From Malurus cyaneus samueli (lineage: Eukaryota > Chordata > Aves > Passeriformes > Maluridae), in assembly GCA_009741485.1 (NCBI GenBank), contig CM019216.1, forward strand, positions 48,431,201-48,495,200: a DNA stretch of 64,000 nt. The letters are read 5' to 3'. The translations under genes and the position numbers were made by a program. The notes beneath the pieces were generated by a model. That model did no database searches. It was not told the DNA's origin and saw only the letters and a list, made by a program, of their open reading frames with translations. Position 1 is the first letter of the stretch, and every line of letters begins with the position of its first letter. Positions 47,101-59,303 of the stretch are shown piece by piece.

Positions 47101-50100
47101 CCCTATAAAAGTGTCATTCACCACTAGAATTTCATGCTTATTTAATATCTGTTAGTCACTGTTAAACTGCCAACAGCCAGCTAAATTCACACTAATGTTC
47201 TTTTAAATATGCAGCAGTCCTACCATTTACAATCATTATGGAATTAAACTGTAGAATGAAACTCTCAGGTCAAATAGCTTAACATATATCTAAAACAGCA
47301 TTAATTAGCATGTCCAAGGATTTTTTGGAAGCCCTTGAAGAAAGCAATTACAGCAATTGGTGAATATCCTTTGAAGGGTGGATTGCACGAAGCTTAGCAA
47401 GTTAGAACTTCTGACTATTAATTTATTTTGAACTAATTCTGACCCTGCTCCTGTCTGTTAACTGCAAGCCAACTTTCAAAGGCCAAATATACTGGTGTAC
47501 AAAGTAAGCCAAGTTTTCTGGAGAACAGAGAGCAGCAAGCCAGCTCTCAAAGAGATGGGGCTGGTTCACTATCAAAGATTAATAGAGAAACAAAAGAATC
47601 ACAAAATAGGTGTTATCATGACCTGTTACACAGAAAAATTATTTTATAGGCATATGTTTTGTATGTGGAACAATCCAGGACCCGGGTTAGGAAACAGCAC
47701 AGCCATTGTAAGAATTTCTAGTCACACCAGTAACAGAGGATATTTGTTTCAAACGAGGCAGTTTCCAAGCAAGTAGCAAACAGGATTTTGTGACTGTGGC
47801 ATCGCAAGAGAATCATGAGCAGACCTCTAAACAATAGACAGACTCTGGGACTTGAAAAGGTTTTCTGACTTGACTCCAAGGAAGGACCAGTTATGCCTAA
47901 ACTATTCCAGGCATGTTTATGGAATTTTGTCTTTAAGATCTCAAATGATGGAGATTCCTCAGTTTCCCCAGGTAACATAATTCAGTGCGTTGCTGACTGC
48001 ACATTAAGAATCATTCCTAAGATCAACCCCAATCCCTTTATTACTGTTTAGTATGCATGCATCACATTCTTCTGGAAGGCAAAATGCATTACACTTTACC
48101 ATTCTCATTTGGGCTGCCTTAATCATTATCATGAGTATGTCCAGTCAGGTCCATCTTCCCTCCTCATGGCTCCAGGGCAGTGAGATTAAAGCTGGAATAC
48201 GCTCCATTATTTGCAGCATTTTGTCTAGCCAAATTCTAATTGTAGGACTCCCTTTTGTGAATGCTGTGATACACTTCCTATCACCATTGTTTTAAAAACA
48301 CTGGCCCTTTCAGAAGCATAAGTAGGAGGGGGTCGGAAAAGGAAACGTCCAACATTTAAATCAATTGCAGCAACTGGATGACAAGACATTGGGCAATGAG
48401 CTTTGCATATCAGACAACCACATGGATTTCTGTCAGTCTGAATTGACAAGTCAATAAAACCCAAAAAAAAAGTAATTTCAACTGAAAGACAAAAAGTATC
48501 AAATAGAATAATTCTCTATATGGTTATTCTCCTGGTACTACCCAAAATTCAGCTACAAGTTCAAAACAGCAGAATGAGGAAAAATCTAGGGTCCATTGAG
48601 TTATTTTTCAATGTGTTGAGATTAACAGTATTCTCCAAAATTCTTTCTTCTAAAATCAGTGTATTTGATGTTTCTTTGAGACAATTGCAAAGTAATGATG
48701 CAGGAAAGGTATAGCAGATTGTAATTCTTACTTAACACCCAAGAAATGTACCACTTATTTTAACAACCAGAAAGAAGATTCAGGTAGATTTCGGAGGACA
48801 TCAGTAAAGGAGGACAAATCTCTTTAATGTGCCTCAGACACAGAAAATGCAAACTGTTAGTGCTGTGAAAAAGACCTCGGACAACTATATGAAGAATAAA
48901 GATACAACGGATAATGCTGAAAAAAAAAAATCCAAAGGAGATGTTAAACCTTTCACTTTAAGATTTAGATGGCTCTCAATATTGGTGGGAATAAATAAAC
49001 CTGAAGAGGGAGACCACAAATCTGTCTGCCTGTGTAAGGCAAGGTTTTGTCACCAAGTGCACTGACTGTGTTTTTTAAGGTTGCATATTGAACAGGATGA
49101 GCCACATAGCACTTGGATACATGAGCTGCCATGTTCCTAAAAGGAAGAGGTATTGGAATAATTCTAAAATCAACCTCAAGGTAACATTTTTTCCCTTTTC
49201 ACCATCATATCTGACACAAACATATTTATGAGCTCTAGTCACTGCTAACCTCATTCACCAGCTTGTTCTTTTTACCAATTGAGCTGCAACCCTTCAGCGC
49301 TACAATTCCAGCTTTAACTTTTTTATCACAGTATCCAACTCCCACTGCACCCGTGTGCTCCCCAACTATGAGAAGATTTTCCTGGCTGTGTATCTCACCC
49401 CCTGAGGCTCTCTGTTCCATGTCCCGGGAATCCCATAGAAATAAAGCAGTATCCCCTCCTTTAGCACTTCTCGTGTAAGCCACGACACTGTTCTACAGTT
49501 ACAGCAACCACAATTTCTCTGAATTCTTGCGTTTTGTCTAGCTTATTTGGCCTTAAACACCATTTGTTCTGTCAGTGAACTGTGAGTTACTTTAAGTATG
49601 CAGCAAATGGTTTTGCAAAGTCAATCCTTGTTTCTGCTCCGTAACCAAGACAGGAGACAGACGCAGCTTGCATGCTTGCTGTGTGGGGATGATCCTTTTT
49701 AATGAACCCATGGTTGAGTATGAAAGTATCAGCTGAATAGGTTTTTTGCATTAAATAATTAAATATTCTTTATCAAATGGCACTGAGATACTAAAATACT
49801 GGGTTGATTTTTCAATTCTTACGAATGCTCTTGACAGGCCGCAAGCCCACATGAGTTACTGACTCCTGCAGGACAGGGCAGAGTCTTTACAAAAGGTTAC
49901 AGGAGAGTCCTGGTATGGATTAACAAATTCATCCTCTCCTGTGTGTGAGTGGTATAATCAAGGGGAAAGGTGTCATGAAATATTTGAAAGAAAAAGAGTA
50001 GGTGTGTTTTTAAAGCACAAATAAATCTCTACCTTGCAGTCTCTCAGCGGATCACAGCAGGCAGATTAAGGTTTTGTGTCACTACTGGTGGGCTGCTGGT

Positions 50101-50560
50101 AACAGGCTTAAAAACTTATTATCCTGACATTAGTCCCAAACTGAGGCTTATTAACCAGACCAAAAGCAGCTGTGTTGCCATGACCCACAGCTTTTAAGGA
50201 AACAAAACAATTAGTATAGTTATAAATAACTGCTTTTGAAGAGCATGTCATACATTTCTGTTTTTCTTCTGTGTTCCTTATAAACAAACTATCCCTTAAA
50301 ATAATTGTGTTAGGAGCTAAGACATATGTGATATATGAGTGTGACAAGTCATAAATTTTGCAAACCTCTTGCAAAAATGTGGGAGTTTGGGGTTTTTACA
50401 CTTCTAGAGTAACAAAGAAGATTGTGAGAGGTTTCTTTAAGACATGTAATGACATCTAAGAGAAGGGCATCAGTTGCCATTGACATTTGAATCTCTCAGT
50501 CAATTAAGTGTAGACATAATTCACAGTAATGGCTACACTGTCTTCTTCTGATTCTCCCAG
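44195..50560. other. AT-rich non-coding stretch
   Basis: It contains an undetermined base in an A-run (44710), a (TTTG)n repeat (46092-46118), a T run (46255-46269) and an A run (46741). Frames of 110-136 codons near 45.4-46 kb overlap on both strands and show no domain. Confidence 0.45.
46092..46118 (+). repeat. (TTTG)n microsatellite
   Basis: Six to seven copies of the tetranucleotide. Confidence 0.95.
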
Positions 50561-50718
50561 GAGCAGAGAGAAGCTTGGAAAGCAGGGAAGCTCAGCCTCT
50601 GGCCTCCCGAAACGAGGGACTGTACCTGGCACAGCAGGAATGGCAGCAAGCAGGGGCAGGGAGCAATGTGGAACTGATCAGAAAGAAAAAAGACAGTGCC
50701 ATTGATTTGGTCAAGAGG
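50561..50718 (+). CDS. Candidate coding exon, unassigned
   Basis: A good acceptor (TCTTCTTCTGATTCTCCCAG) precedes a frame entered two bases into a codon. It starts AERSLESREAQPLAS, continues GLYLAQQEWQQAG, and is hydrophilic with a basic stretch (IRKKKDSAIDLVKR) before a weak GTCAGA donor. Read through, it ends at a TAG at about 50797 after a hydrophobic, less protein-like tail. Composition and codon use are more coding-like than the neighbours. No family is recognised, and the helical, charged make-up is compatible with a coiled or linker segment. Confidence 0.28.
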
Positions 50719-53002
50719 TCAGATCTTTGCTGTCTTTCCAACTGCTCTCGCTCACTGAAAGTTTTCTCTTCTTGTACTTTTCTTGTGTTGTTTAGTTAGT
50801 TTATTTACATCAGCTGTGGTGCTTATCTGAATGAAGGCTACAATACTGTTGTGCTACTCTTCTTTATCTGAAGCTCCCTCTAAATATTCTGGAGAAAGTA
50901 AGAGGTCTAATAAAGAGAATTAATATATGAAGGGAATAAATATATGAAGAGAATTAATATATGAAGGCAATAATATAATATCTGAAAAGATACTTTGAAC
51001 AAAGGAGTGCAGACTCAAAACTTAAATGAAGTAGCAAGCAGAATTGTGACCTCCTGCCACCTGAGTCACAACAAGAATGTCATAGAGGTGGAATGGTGGT
51101 GCAAGAGACCAGAGCGAGCCCATTTCCAGCAGCAGTAACAGCTGGGACACTGAAAGGTTTCTTGAAACTGGAGTCAAAGAGTTCCCAACATGTGCCCCAG
51201 CATTACTGAGAAGAAAACACCAGGTTTCTAGACGATGGAAAATTTTCTTTTGTCAGGTTTGCTGACTGAGAGAATGACAGGCTCCTGAGCAGGTACTAAA
51301 AGACTGCCAGGGTACTTTCCTACACGACCTTGAAACAAAACTTTGTGTCTCACCTTACCTGTAGATGAAACTGCTGCTGGGGAAGAACCCCAGCCATAAT
51401 CCAAGCAGGAGACATTGATCATTATTTCTTTCTTCACGAAGCAATAGCTATGGATTCCAGCATGGTGTGAGGCAGGGATGCTTTTGTGGATCCCAGAAGG
51501 TGATGAATCCAAAGTGCAAGGCAAAATGGGTAACATTCCTGCTGCTTGAAAGCCACCAGAGCAGAGATGTTAATTTTAAAAATCTGTCACAGATGTTACA
51601 GATTGCTAAACTAGGGACTTGGCTATGAAGCCTATTTTTCAGTCCATGGAAATAATTTAGTTATCTAGTCTAGCACTAACCAGCCTACTGCTCCTCTCCT
51701 CTGGAAAAATGCATGACAGGGGGGTAGCCTTGAACACGGGGAGGCCAAACTGAAAATTATAACCATTTTCAGCCCTGTCAGAGACTTCTGGTCTGAATTT
51801 GAACAGAATATTTGGATGTGTGTCAGAATGACAGGATGGCAAATATCTCAGCCCTCCAACCCAAGGCTGGTCCTGCGATCAGTGACAAAAACTTTTGGAC
51901 CCGATGCACTTTTCTCAAACATGGATTTCCTGCAGCACATTCCATTTCAAGGCAGATGCTAAACCCCTTTCAAATATGACTAGAAGCCCTGGGAGGACTC
52001 CACCAGGCTGGAGCCCACTCTGCAAGGCCAGAGATGCCTTCTGCTGCTCAACGGGATGCTGGGACTGTCCCCAGGTTTCTGTCAAGCTGATTACCCACGA
52101 TGGTCTTTCACATGGGAGGTGACAGGTTCTGTGGCATAACAGGAACATCCAGCAACAGCACAATGGCCTGCCCCGCTTGGACCATGTAATCTGTCCCTTC
52201 TGTGCTCTTCCCCAGACTCTCACATGGAAGCAGCGATGACAGTAGGGACAGTGACAGATCCTGCTTGGCTCACTGTCAGTCTGAGAGCAGACAAAGCATG
52301 TCTACTTTTGCCACACCCTTTTGCCGTAGTAGGTCATGGAACACAGATGTGGAGCAAATGCAGGAAATCTCCATCCTGAGACTCTAATGGCTGTTGCCTT
52401 GCATGAGAGAGCTCTGTTACTGCCTTTGCCTTCAGTACATGTAGTCTCAACAGCAGGGGAGCATCCTCCTGTGCTGTGTGCTGATGTGCTGGTGTTTGTT
52501 CAACCCTGTCTCCCTGGCATTCTCGCTGTGAGCAGGAGAGATGGTGCAGCAGAGGGCTGTGATTTGAAGGAGATGAGGTTTTCTGATTTGGTGTCTGTCT
52601 CTGCCTGTGTCTGTTATCACACAGGGGTTGAGTTACAGCAGTGCCAAGGGGCTGTGGGAACATCTCCACGATCTGGCCACACAGAGGGGAGCCTCCAACC
52701 AGAGCTGCAGAAATGACACAGCTCGGCAAAGGAGCCCTCTGCCTTCACTAGCCCAGATGGGTCTGCAGCAGCTGTTACATATGACAAGCTGTGACATCAG
52801 TCCTGGCCTTCTTGCCTTCATGGCACTCCCCCACCAGAGCAAAATTTTGTCTTTTTCTCCTGATCTGGTTTCCCACATATCACTTCTTTAAGTGTCATGG
52901 CTTAAAGTGTCTCCCAGTTTGCTACTGCCTATGGTAATACATATTAAAGCAGTCTGATTGCCAAGGAGGAGGTTTTACCAAGGCATTTCACTCATAGTGC
53001 TT
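50719..53002. other. Non-coding stretch with a GC-richer block at 51.8-52.9 kb
   Basis: 50914-50967 is a small AT-rich tandem repeat (two copies of AGAGAATTAATATATGAAGG 34 bp apart). 51840-52890 is GC-richer and holds four overlapping frames of 81-131 codons on both strands (for example 52334-52729, -, and 52336-52716, +). Opposing long frames at equal length argue against any one being coding. It could be an unrecognised old repeat. Confidence 0.4.
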
Positions 53003-53211
53003 CTTAAGGTTCAATACTGGGCTCAGTGTTGTTTAATTTATTCATCAATTACTTGGATGGAGGGGCAGATACCTCCTGAGCAAGTTTTCTAGTGACACAA
53101 AGCTGGGAGGAGTGGCCAATCCCCCAGAGGGCTGTGCAGCCCTTCAGAGTGATGGAGCAGAGAGGAGCTGCCTGAAATTCAGCAAAGGTAGATGCAGGGT
53201 CCTGCACCTTA
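53003..53211 (+). mobile_element. CR1 LINE fragment, reverse-transcriptase region
   Basis: The translation follows the CR1 ORF2 reverse transcriptase: GSILGSVLFNLFINYLD, a stop and a frameshift, then KFSSDTKLGGVANP. The family normally has FADDTKLGG here, the catalytic aspartate pair. In this copy the first of the two aspartates is Ser, so it is inactive as well as truncated. It ends in TGCAGGGTCCTGCACCT. Confidence 0.9.
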
Positions 53212-53262
53212 GTTCTACAATTAAAATACTGTTAATTTACTGGTTTTACATGGTGGTCCTAT

Positions 53263-53309
53263 AAAAAAAAAACCAAAAAAAAACCCAAAAAACAAAACAA
53301 AAACCAAAC
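53263..53309 (+). repeat. A-rich low-complexity tract
   Basis: A runs broken by C. Confidence 0.9.
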
Positions 53310-54090
53310 ATCAAACTAACAAAAAGAAATGATACTAGAAACACACAAGCAACTTAGAAACACACTGGGTTTTTTTTTCAGTTCTCATGTGATGAAAGGT
53401 CTGTTGACCTGCAACCTGGCATAATTCACCTCTTGGCAGTACTTACCCCTCTCACTTAGGTGCTCTGACTTCCTCCTACTTCTTCAATATATGTCCTCTC
53501 CATTGGCTTTGTCATGGCATCTTCACCATCAGTATCACATCAGCCTAATCTGAAACTTTCAGTTGCAGCACTGTGGACTTACAAACTAGAGAAAAGGCAT
53601 TTCTGTCAGCCTAATACTTCCTTACCCATTTCTAGGATTGTTTTTTTAAGACTTTCTTAGGAAGACAAGAAAGTAAAAGGGGAAAAAAAAAGAAGATAAG
53701 ACATGAGAGGAGGGGAGAGAAGATGAGAGAAAAGCAAAAGGGAAAAAAGACCATAAAGTATACACCATGAAACTTATCTTCTGAGATCTGCTTATCTGTA
53801 CATGTTACCAAGGGAAATTTCTCTCAATGACTTTGATGCATTGAAAAGTGGGAAAAAAAGGAAAGAGGAAAAGGAATAGGAAAAAAACCTCTGTGGTGTA
53901 ATCCCCATGAGGAGACCATGTCCAAGAGTGACATTCTTGAGGCTAATCTTCCCATATGTCCTCTCTAACAGGCACGGTAAGAAATAATTGCAACCATTCC
54001 TGCTCATGTTGCATATGCTGGCAAAAATTATTTCACCAAAAGAGCATTCTTTTGTACAGCTCCCTGAGCGCCTGTGCAAGGCTTCAAGGC

Positions 54091-54133
54091 TCTTTCTCTC
54101 CCCCTCTCTCTCTCTCCTTCTCTCTCTCTCTCC
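54091..54133 (+). repeat. (TC)n low-complexity tract
   Basis: About 43 bp of CT repeats with short interruptions. Confidence 0.9.
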
Positions 54134-57100
54134 AACATTCCTGTTCTCGAGAGTGTGGCATTCAAGTACAGAGCGGGTTGCACTTTTGGGTACAGTGAGT
54201 AAAGGTGACTCTCACTGTTACTGTAAATTAACCTGTCAACACCAGGCTGAGAGCCACGGCCAATAAAAATAATGGGCTTGCGAGTGAAGAGCTGTTGACA
54301 CAGCATTTCAGAAAGACAAGTTCAGCACTCGGGACTGCTTTTGTTTTGGTTTTGGGGATTTTTTTTCCCCAAGTTTACTTGGGAAATACAGAAAAGTGGG
54401 GTGTGTTCAGCATTATTTTCAGACTGCTAGTGCAAAGGAATGGTGTGGATATCTTGAGGATTTTCAGCCCTGGAGGCCACCTGAGATTGTGTACTTAGCT
54501 TGAATATCTGTATTGCATGAGAAAATCAGTAGCCAGGGGGTTAAATGTGTTATTAAACATCTTCAGTCATGATGCTGCTTAAAGGGGGCTGATAACTGAA
54601 AATTGAGCCCTCAGTATTCTCAGCCTTTGTAAAATCATCACATACATTCATGCTGTCTCCTTTGGGAGAGGCACTCGTATCTTCATATGGAAAGCACTGA
54701 CATCTTCCTTTTCCCTTTAAACACCCCTTTGCTGTAGATCAGAAGCACAGGTAGACTTGAATGTGGCAGAGCATATTCACTTCTTTATTGAGAGTGGTTT
54801 TTAAATAGCCCTTCATCTTCAAAGCTGTTAGTATTCCAGCAAGTTGAGTTACAACTACTGCAAAGTGATTTTGTAAGGATTGTTTCCAGTACTCTGGAAC
54901 AATTCATGCTGGGCTCTTCACCATTTCTAATTACACCAGAACACGCTGCTCATCCCACCAGCCTGATCAGGGCAGTCCCTTAACCAAAGGGAGCAAGTAC
55001 AAAGGAGCCTGTAAGAAAGCTGTGTGGTGAAGTGTGGGAGGGAGAGGAATAATCCCCTCTGCCTTGGTGGCTGGGACAGAAATTGCCTGTGGAGTGACTT
55101 GTCATTCAGTCATTCTTGCAGTTCAGATGTTCCTCAGAGTCTTCCTGACACACAGCTGCAGGTCAGAGCACTGTGCCCAGGTGCTTTAACTCAGCTCCTG
55201 CCTCAGCTAGAGGCTGAGTGAAATGCTGAGTGAGACAAGAAATCTAACATGAATGGAATGAAACCACCCACAATCTGTGCTGTCATGTGTCATGGCTGTG
55301 GGTCCCCAGGCCAGGAGTGCCTCTTTCCCTGCGTTTATGCAATGCCTTCCACGGGGACATCAATGTCACTGAAGGCTGTATGGAGCCCAAAAAAAGTCAC
55401 CAAACAGATGCCCACATATGACTTACACCTTTTATCTTTTAACAATAACTGCTACCAAGCTCAGCATTCTCACTCTGCGCTGCCATCCTCTCTGCACAGC
55501 TGCTTGATGTGAGGCAGCGCTCTCCTGCTCCTTTTTCTTGCCTTTGGTTTCTGCCAGAGGATTTTGGCAGGCTCACCGTCATAGGCAGAAGCACAGCTTT
55601 TTCCATAGGCCAGAAACATCCTCCACAACTCATTAAGGTCTTACAGCTGTTTAACTGCTATAAGAGTTGCCCAGCACTCATGTAGAGCTCTACACCAGTG
55701 AGGTGCAATTTGCTGCACACAGAAATGCAGTAACATCATTTTCATCTCAAAGAACCTGCTAGCTCACCCTTCATTCAGTGCTAGCCCCTGCCTCTGCTAA
55801 CCTGTAGTACTACTTTCTTAAAAATTATTTTAAATTCAATGTTTGACTCAGAGCTATTTTGGCTTTTTTTTTTTCAGAACCATTATTTGATTTTTACGAA
55901 CTTTAACATAGAGAAGTTAATAAATTTAAGGCTGGATTTAACAAATTGCTTAAAAATCTTGAGAACATGTTCCCTGAGCCTACATCCTTAATCAGCAAAG
56001 TTCACTTGCTGCAGTATTTACCAAGGAGAAAAAAATTCAACACTCCTCCTTGTGACTCTACTGCAGAGAGCAACATATTTGAAGGGCACTTCACCTCTTA
56101 GGAGATTGTCCCAACACTCAGAAAAGGTGAACTGGAGTGCAGCTCACCCAGTATTTCTAACTGAAGTTTCATACCAAATTACAGAAAGTAATTAATTATC
56201 CATTTAGACAAGTGCTGTAAACACCAAAATATAAGATTGGGTTGCAAGGGAGGGATGCGCAACCATGTCCCTCCTCTCTGCATTGTGAAAGTTTCTAAGT
56301 TGCCCCAAGGATCAAGCCTTCCAAAATTCAATGTTTCCTTCTGAAAATGTCAAAATGAACCATTAGGGCATTTCCAGAACTTTGTTTGTTAGTTTTTGCT
56401 TCAGCCAAAATTAGTTGTCCTGTTTGACCCAGTGTCACAAGCTTGAACTTTTTGGGCGAAACCTCGATTTATTGGGGAAAAGAGAACAATTGTGGAGCCC
56501 TGGTCTGTGGCACTTCCTTGTCAGCCAGGTCAACCAGCTGGGGAGCAGAACCCATGCTCTGTCCTGCCTGGGCACGGCGGGCAGCCTCTGACCGGCTGCA
56601 GGAGGTTAGCTACTTGTGTGGCAACATGTGGCATTTCTTTTTAATAAAAAAAAAAGAAATCACCAAAGCAAAAACAGATGATAGAGAGTAGCCGTTGCTG
56701 AGATACTACAAATAAGTAAACAATCCTTGGGCTTTGTGCTGTTGTTATTTTTCTTTAATGAGGACTGTGGGTGGGAGGCCCTGGCGCCTCTTCAGTGCAC
56801 CCAGCCTGGAAAAAGAGCTCTCTCCTACCCTGATCGACTTGACAAAGCAACAGGAGTGGTACCTCCTGAGCAACTCAGCCCTCAGCTGGGGAGTAGTCCT
56901 CACTTTGAAGGTTTCCGCTGCTGACATCAGAGTAAAATATGAAAACCCCGTCTCTTCCCGTGGATCGAATTGTGCAGTTCTGCTCCCACAAGAAGAAGCT
57001 GCTGTCAGGGACTTGGCAGGCATCCCAAAGCTCAGCGGTTGAGTGACAAGGAACAGAGAAGGGCACTGTACCAGGGCTAGTTATGATTTTTTTAGCCTAT

Positions 57101-58590
57101 TATTATGTATTAAAAACCATAGAGAAGATGTCCTCAGAGGCACAAATCATCTCAATTGTAAGCTGATGGCAGAGTGCATAAAATCTCATTTTGAGGACAA
57201 ACCAAACTGCACCACATCAGTCAAAGACTTTTCGGGCACACTTGCAAAATATTTTCCTGCACTCTTCAAACATCATATTGTCCACTATGAGACATGTTTA
57301 ACAAAACATAAAGGTAATCAGTGGGAATGACATACAGGAGTTGTCCCTGGAAATATCTCCAACTCCTTTATTCAAATATTCTCTTACTTTAAGAAGCCTC
57401 ACTCCATTTTTTTTTGCCAACTACAATTGCATTTACACATGGGTTTAACAATTCTGCTCTCTCTGGACCTCTATGTCTACTTTTTTGCAACAAAACTGGC
57501 CCCAACACTGGAAAAGAAAAATGAGAAGGTTATTTGAGATTCCAGCTGGACACCGGATGGATTGTTCTTCTCCATGATACAAGCCCAGCCTCATGGGCGC
57601 CCAAAAAAAAAGAGGGCAGCATTTTTCATTCCTCCTGTATGCTGGGGCACTGCTACTTCTTGTGTGTCTTTCTGCATGTATTGTCCTGATGTCTTGTGGA
57701 TTTTTTAAAAACTATCAATAATGCTGTTTACACTGCTGTGGTGAGGGGACGGAGAATTTTGTTCCCATTTCAGAAGAAGAGCTGCACTGTGTAAAAGCTG
57801 CTTTCCTTGTGAAGCATGAGTTTGATTGTGAAGGTCTGTAGCTGCTCCTTTGGCATCCTGCATTGCCCACATAGATTGCTTCCTCTTTCTGATAGATTAG
57901 TAAAACCTGCTGCTGTTACTGCCACTTATTCTTCTCCTAACAAGCAACTGTACAAAAAGTACGAGCTGCAAACATTAATGAATGTACCTTTATGTTCGAG
58001 GGAAAAGCAAGAACAATGCGGGCTGACCAGACCAGTCGGCTGTTCCCAGTCAGCTGCTGCCAAACCGGGGGCAAGGGGAGAAAACTGAAGTGTCCACCAA
58101 ATGCGTCACTGCAGGTGCCAGCTCAAAGGGCACGTGGTTTCCCACAGAATTGTGTTTCAAAGCCGGTGTCCAGAGAGGAGTAAAGTTTCTCCTTTGGAAA
58201 ACTCTGTCTCCAGAGGATTCTCAAGTGTCTACTAGGGTTGTGTTCCCGCAAAAGTGTTTCTCTCTGCTGGTGTTATACAACAGGCTTGTGTGATTTCATG
58301 AGGCTTGCAGGAATATGATTAACACCTTGTGATTCCTACCAACTCTATCTGGCCAATTACCAGCTGGTTAGAAAGTTATTGAGGTGTGTGAATATGAGCA
58401 AACACATGCATGACACATTGAATGTAATGGTGAGAGGCTTATTTTCTAGAAAATGCATCTAGTAAGTATAGCAAAATCACAAGTAATTCTATTGGCAGTG
58501 ATGTTAGCAGTTCCCTTACCTGCCACGGTGCTAAAGGCATCCACAGACCTTACTGTTCCCAACCAGACTCTCTGAGGACTACCCCCACCC

Positions 58591-59025
58591 TTGCACACAG
58601 ACCTGGACCTAATTTCAGTTCAGACTGGAGTGGTCAATCCCTGTCCCCATGGTGCCATAGCAATGCTGGCTTCCAGTGCTCTCTCCTGGAAGGACCAGAC
58701 CTATGCCATAAGGATCCTGTCTCCTGAATGTCCACGGCAGCTTGTTTTCAGTCCTGTCTCTGGGTCTGGATGGACTTTGGAGCCATGCATTAGGCTGGTT
58801 CCATCTCCTCTTGCTTCTGACAGAAGCACTGCATGGTCCCTGGCCCTGTTTGGTCACTTTCCATGTCAGAGTCTATTGATGGGTGCTGTCACAGCCTCCA
58901 GACCTGCCCCATGTGGGACAGCACCCATGGGTGAGGACATGACCCACGCTGGGGTCCCGTTCACCTCTCAGCTCATCCACCTTGAGGAGATGACTCTCTG
59001 CACAATGATGTTACCCACCAAATAA
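58591..59025 (+). CDS. Unassigned 144-codon open frame, probably chance
   Basis: This is one of the longer frames in this end of the window, with a Met start and a TAA that overlaps an AATAAA. It lies in a locally GC-richer block. I see no domain, signal peptide or splice logic, and the opposite strand is also partly open. It is listed because length and the terminal signal merit a check. Confidence 0.1.
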   Translation: MHTDLDLISVQTGVVNPCPHGAIAMLASSALSWKDQTYAIRILSPECPRQLVFSPVSGSGWTLEPCIRLVPSPLASDRSTAWSLALFGHFPCQSLLMGAVTASRPAPCGTAPMGEDMTHAGVPFTSQLIHLEEMTLCTMMLPTK

Positions 59026-59186
59026 AAGAGCACATGGTGGAGCTCTGAAATTTACTGAAAGACCCTCATTAAATAGGCATTATAAAATATGTCTATATTA
59101 TATATATATATCTCAAGCCACTACATGTACAGGAATCTCATCAAGACCATAAAGATGATAAAATTACGGTATCTCTTTTTTTATAG

Positions 59187-59303
59187 GAGTTAGGGAAACC
59201 TGGCCATCTTTGGCCCAGAGAAAGGGCTCCATCCATTCTGTCAAAGGAGGCTTCCGAGGAGCCAGATGGCACCCTGACATGTCTAATGTGGCATATTTAG
59301 CCA
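59187..59303 (+). CDS. Low-confidence terminal exon candidate
   Basis: An acceptor (ATCTCTTTTTTTATAG) is followed by two frames that are both open to stops at about 59300: one starts ELGKPGHLWPRERAPS, the other VRETWPSLAQRKGS. Both look protein-like, so sequence alone cannot choose. No upstream partner is identified. Confidence 0.15.

Larger units (their letters stand above)
53212..58590. other. Non-coding stretch with simple repeats
   Basis: It contains A-rich low-complexity sequence (53263-53309), a purine-rich tract (53636-53753) and a (TC)n tract (54091-54133). A GTGAGT at about 54196 follows a possible exon (CGIQVQSGLHFWVQ) downstream of the TC tract, but the acceptor is not clear. An open frame at 56734-57042 (+, 102 codons) is opposed by one of 92 codons; no domain. 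Confidence 0.45.
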
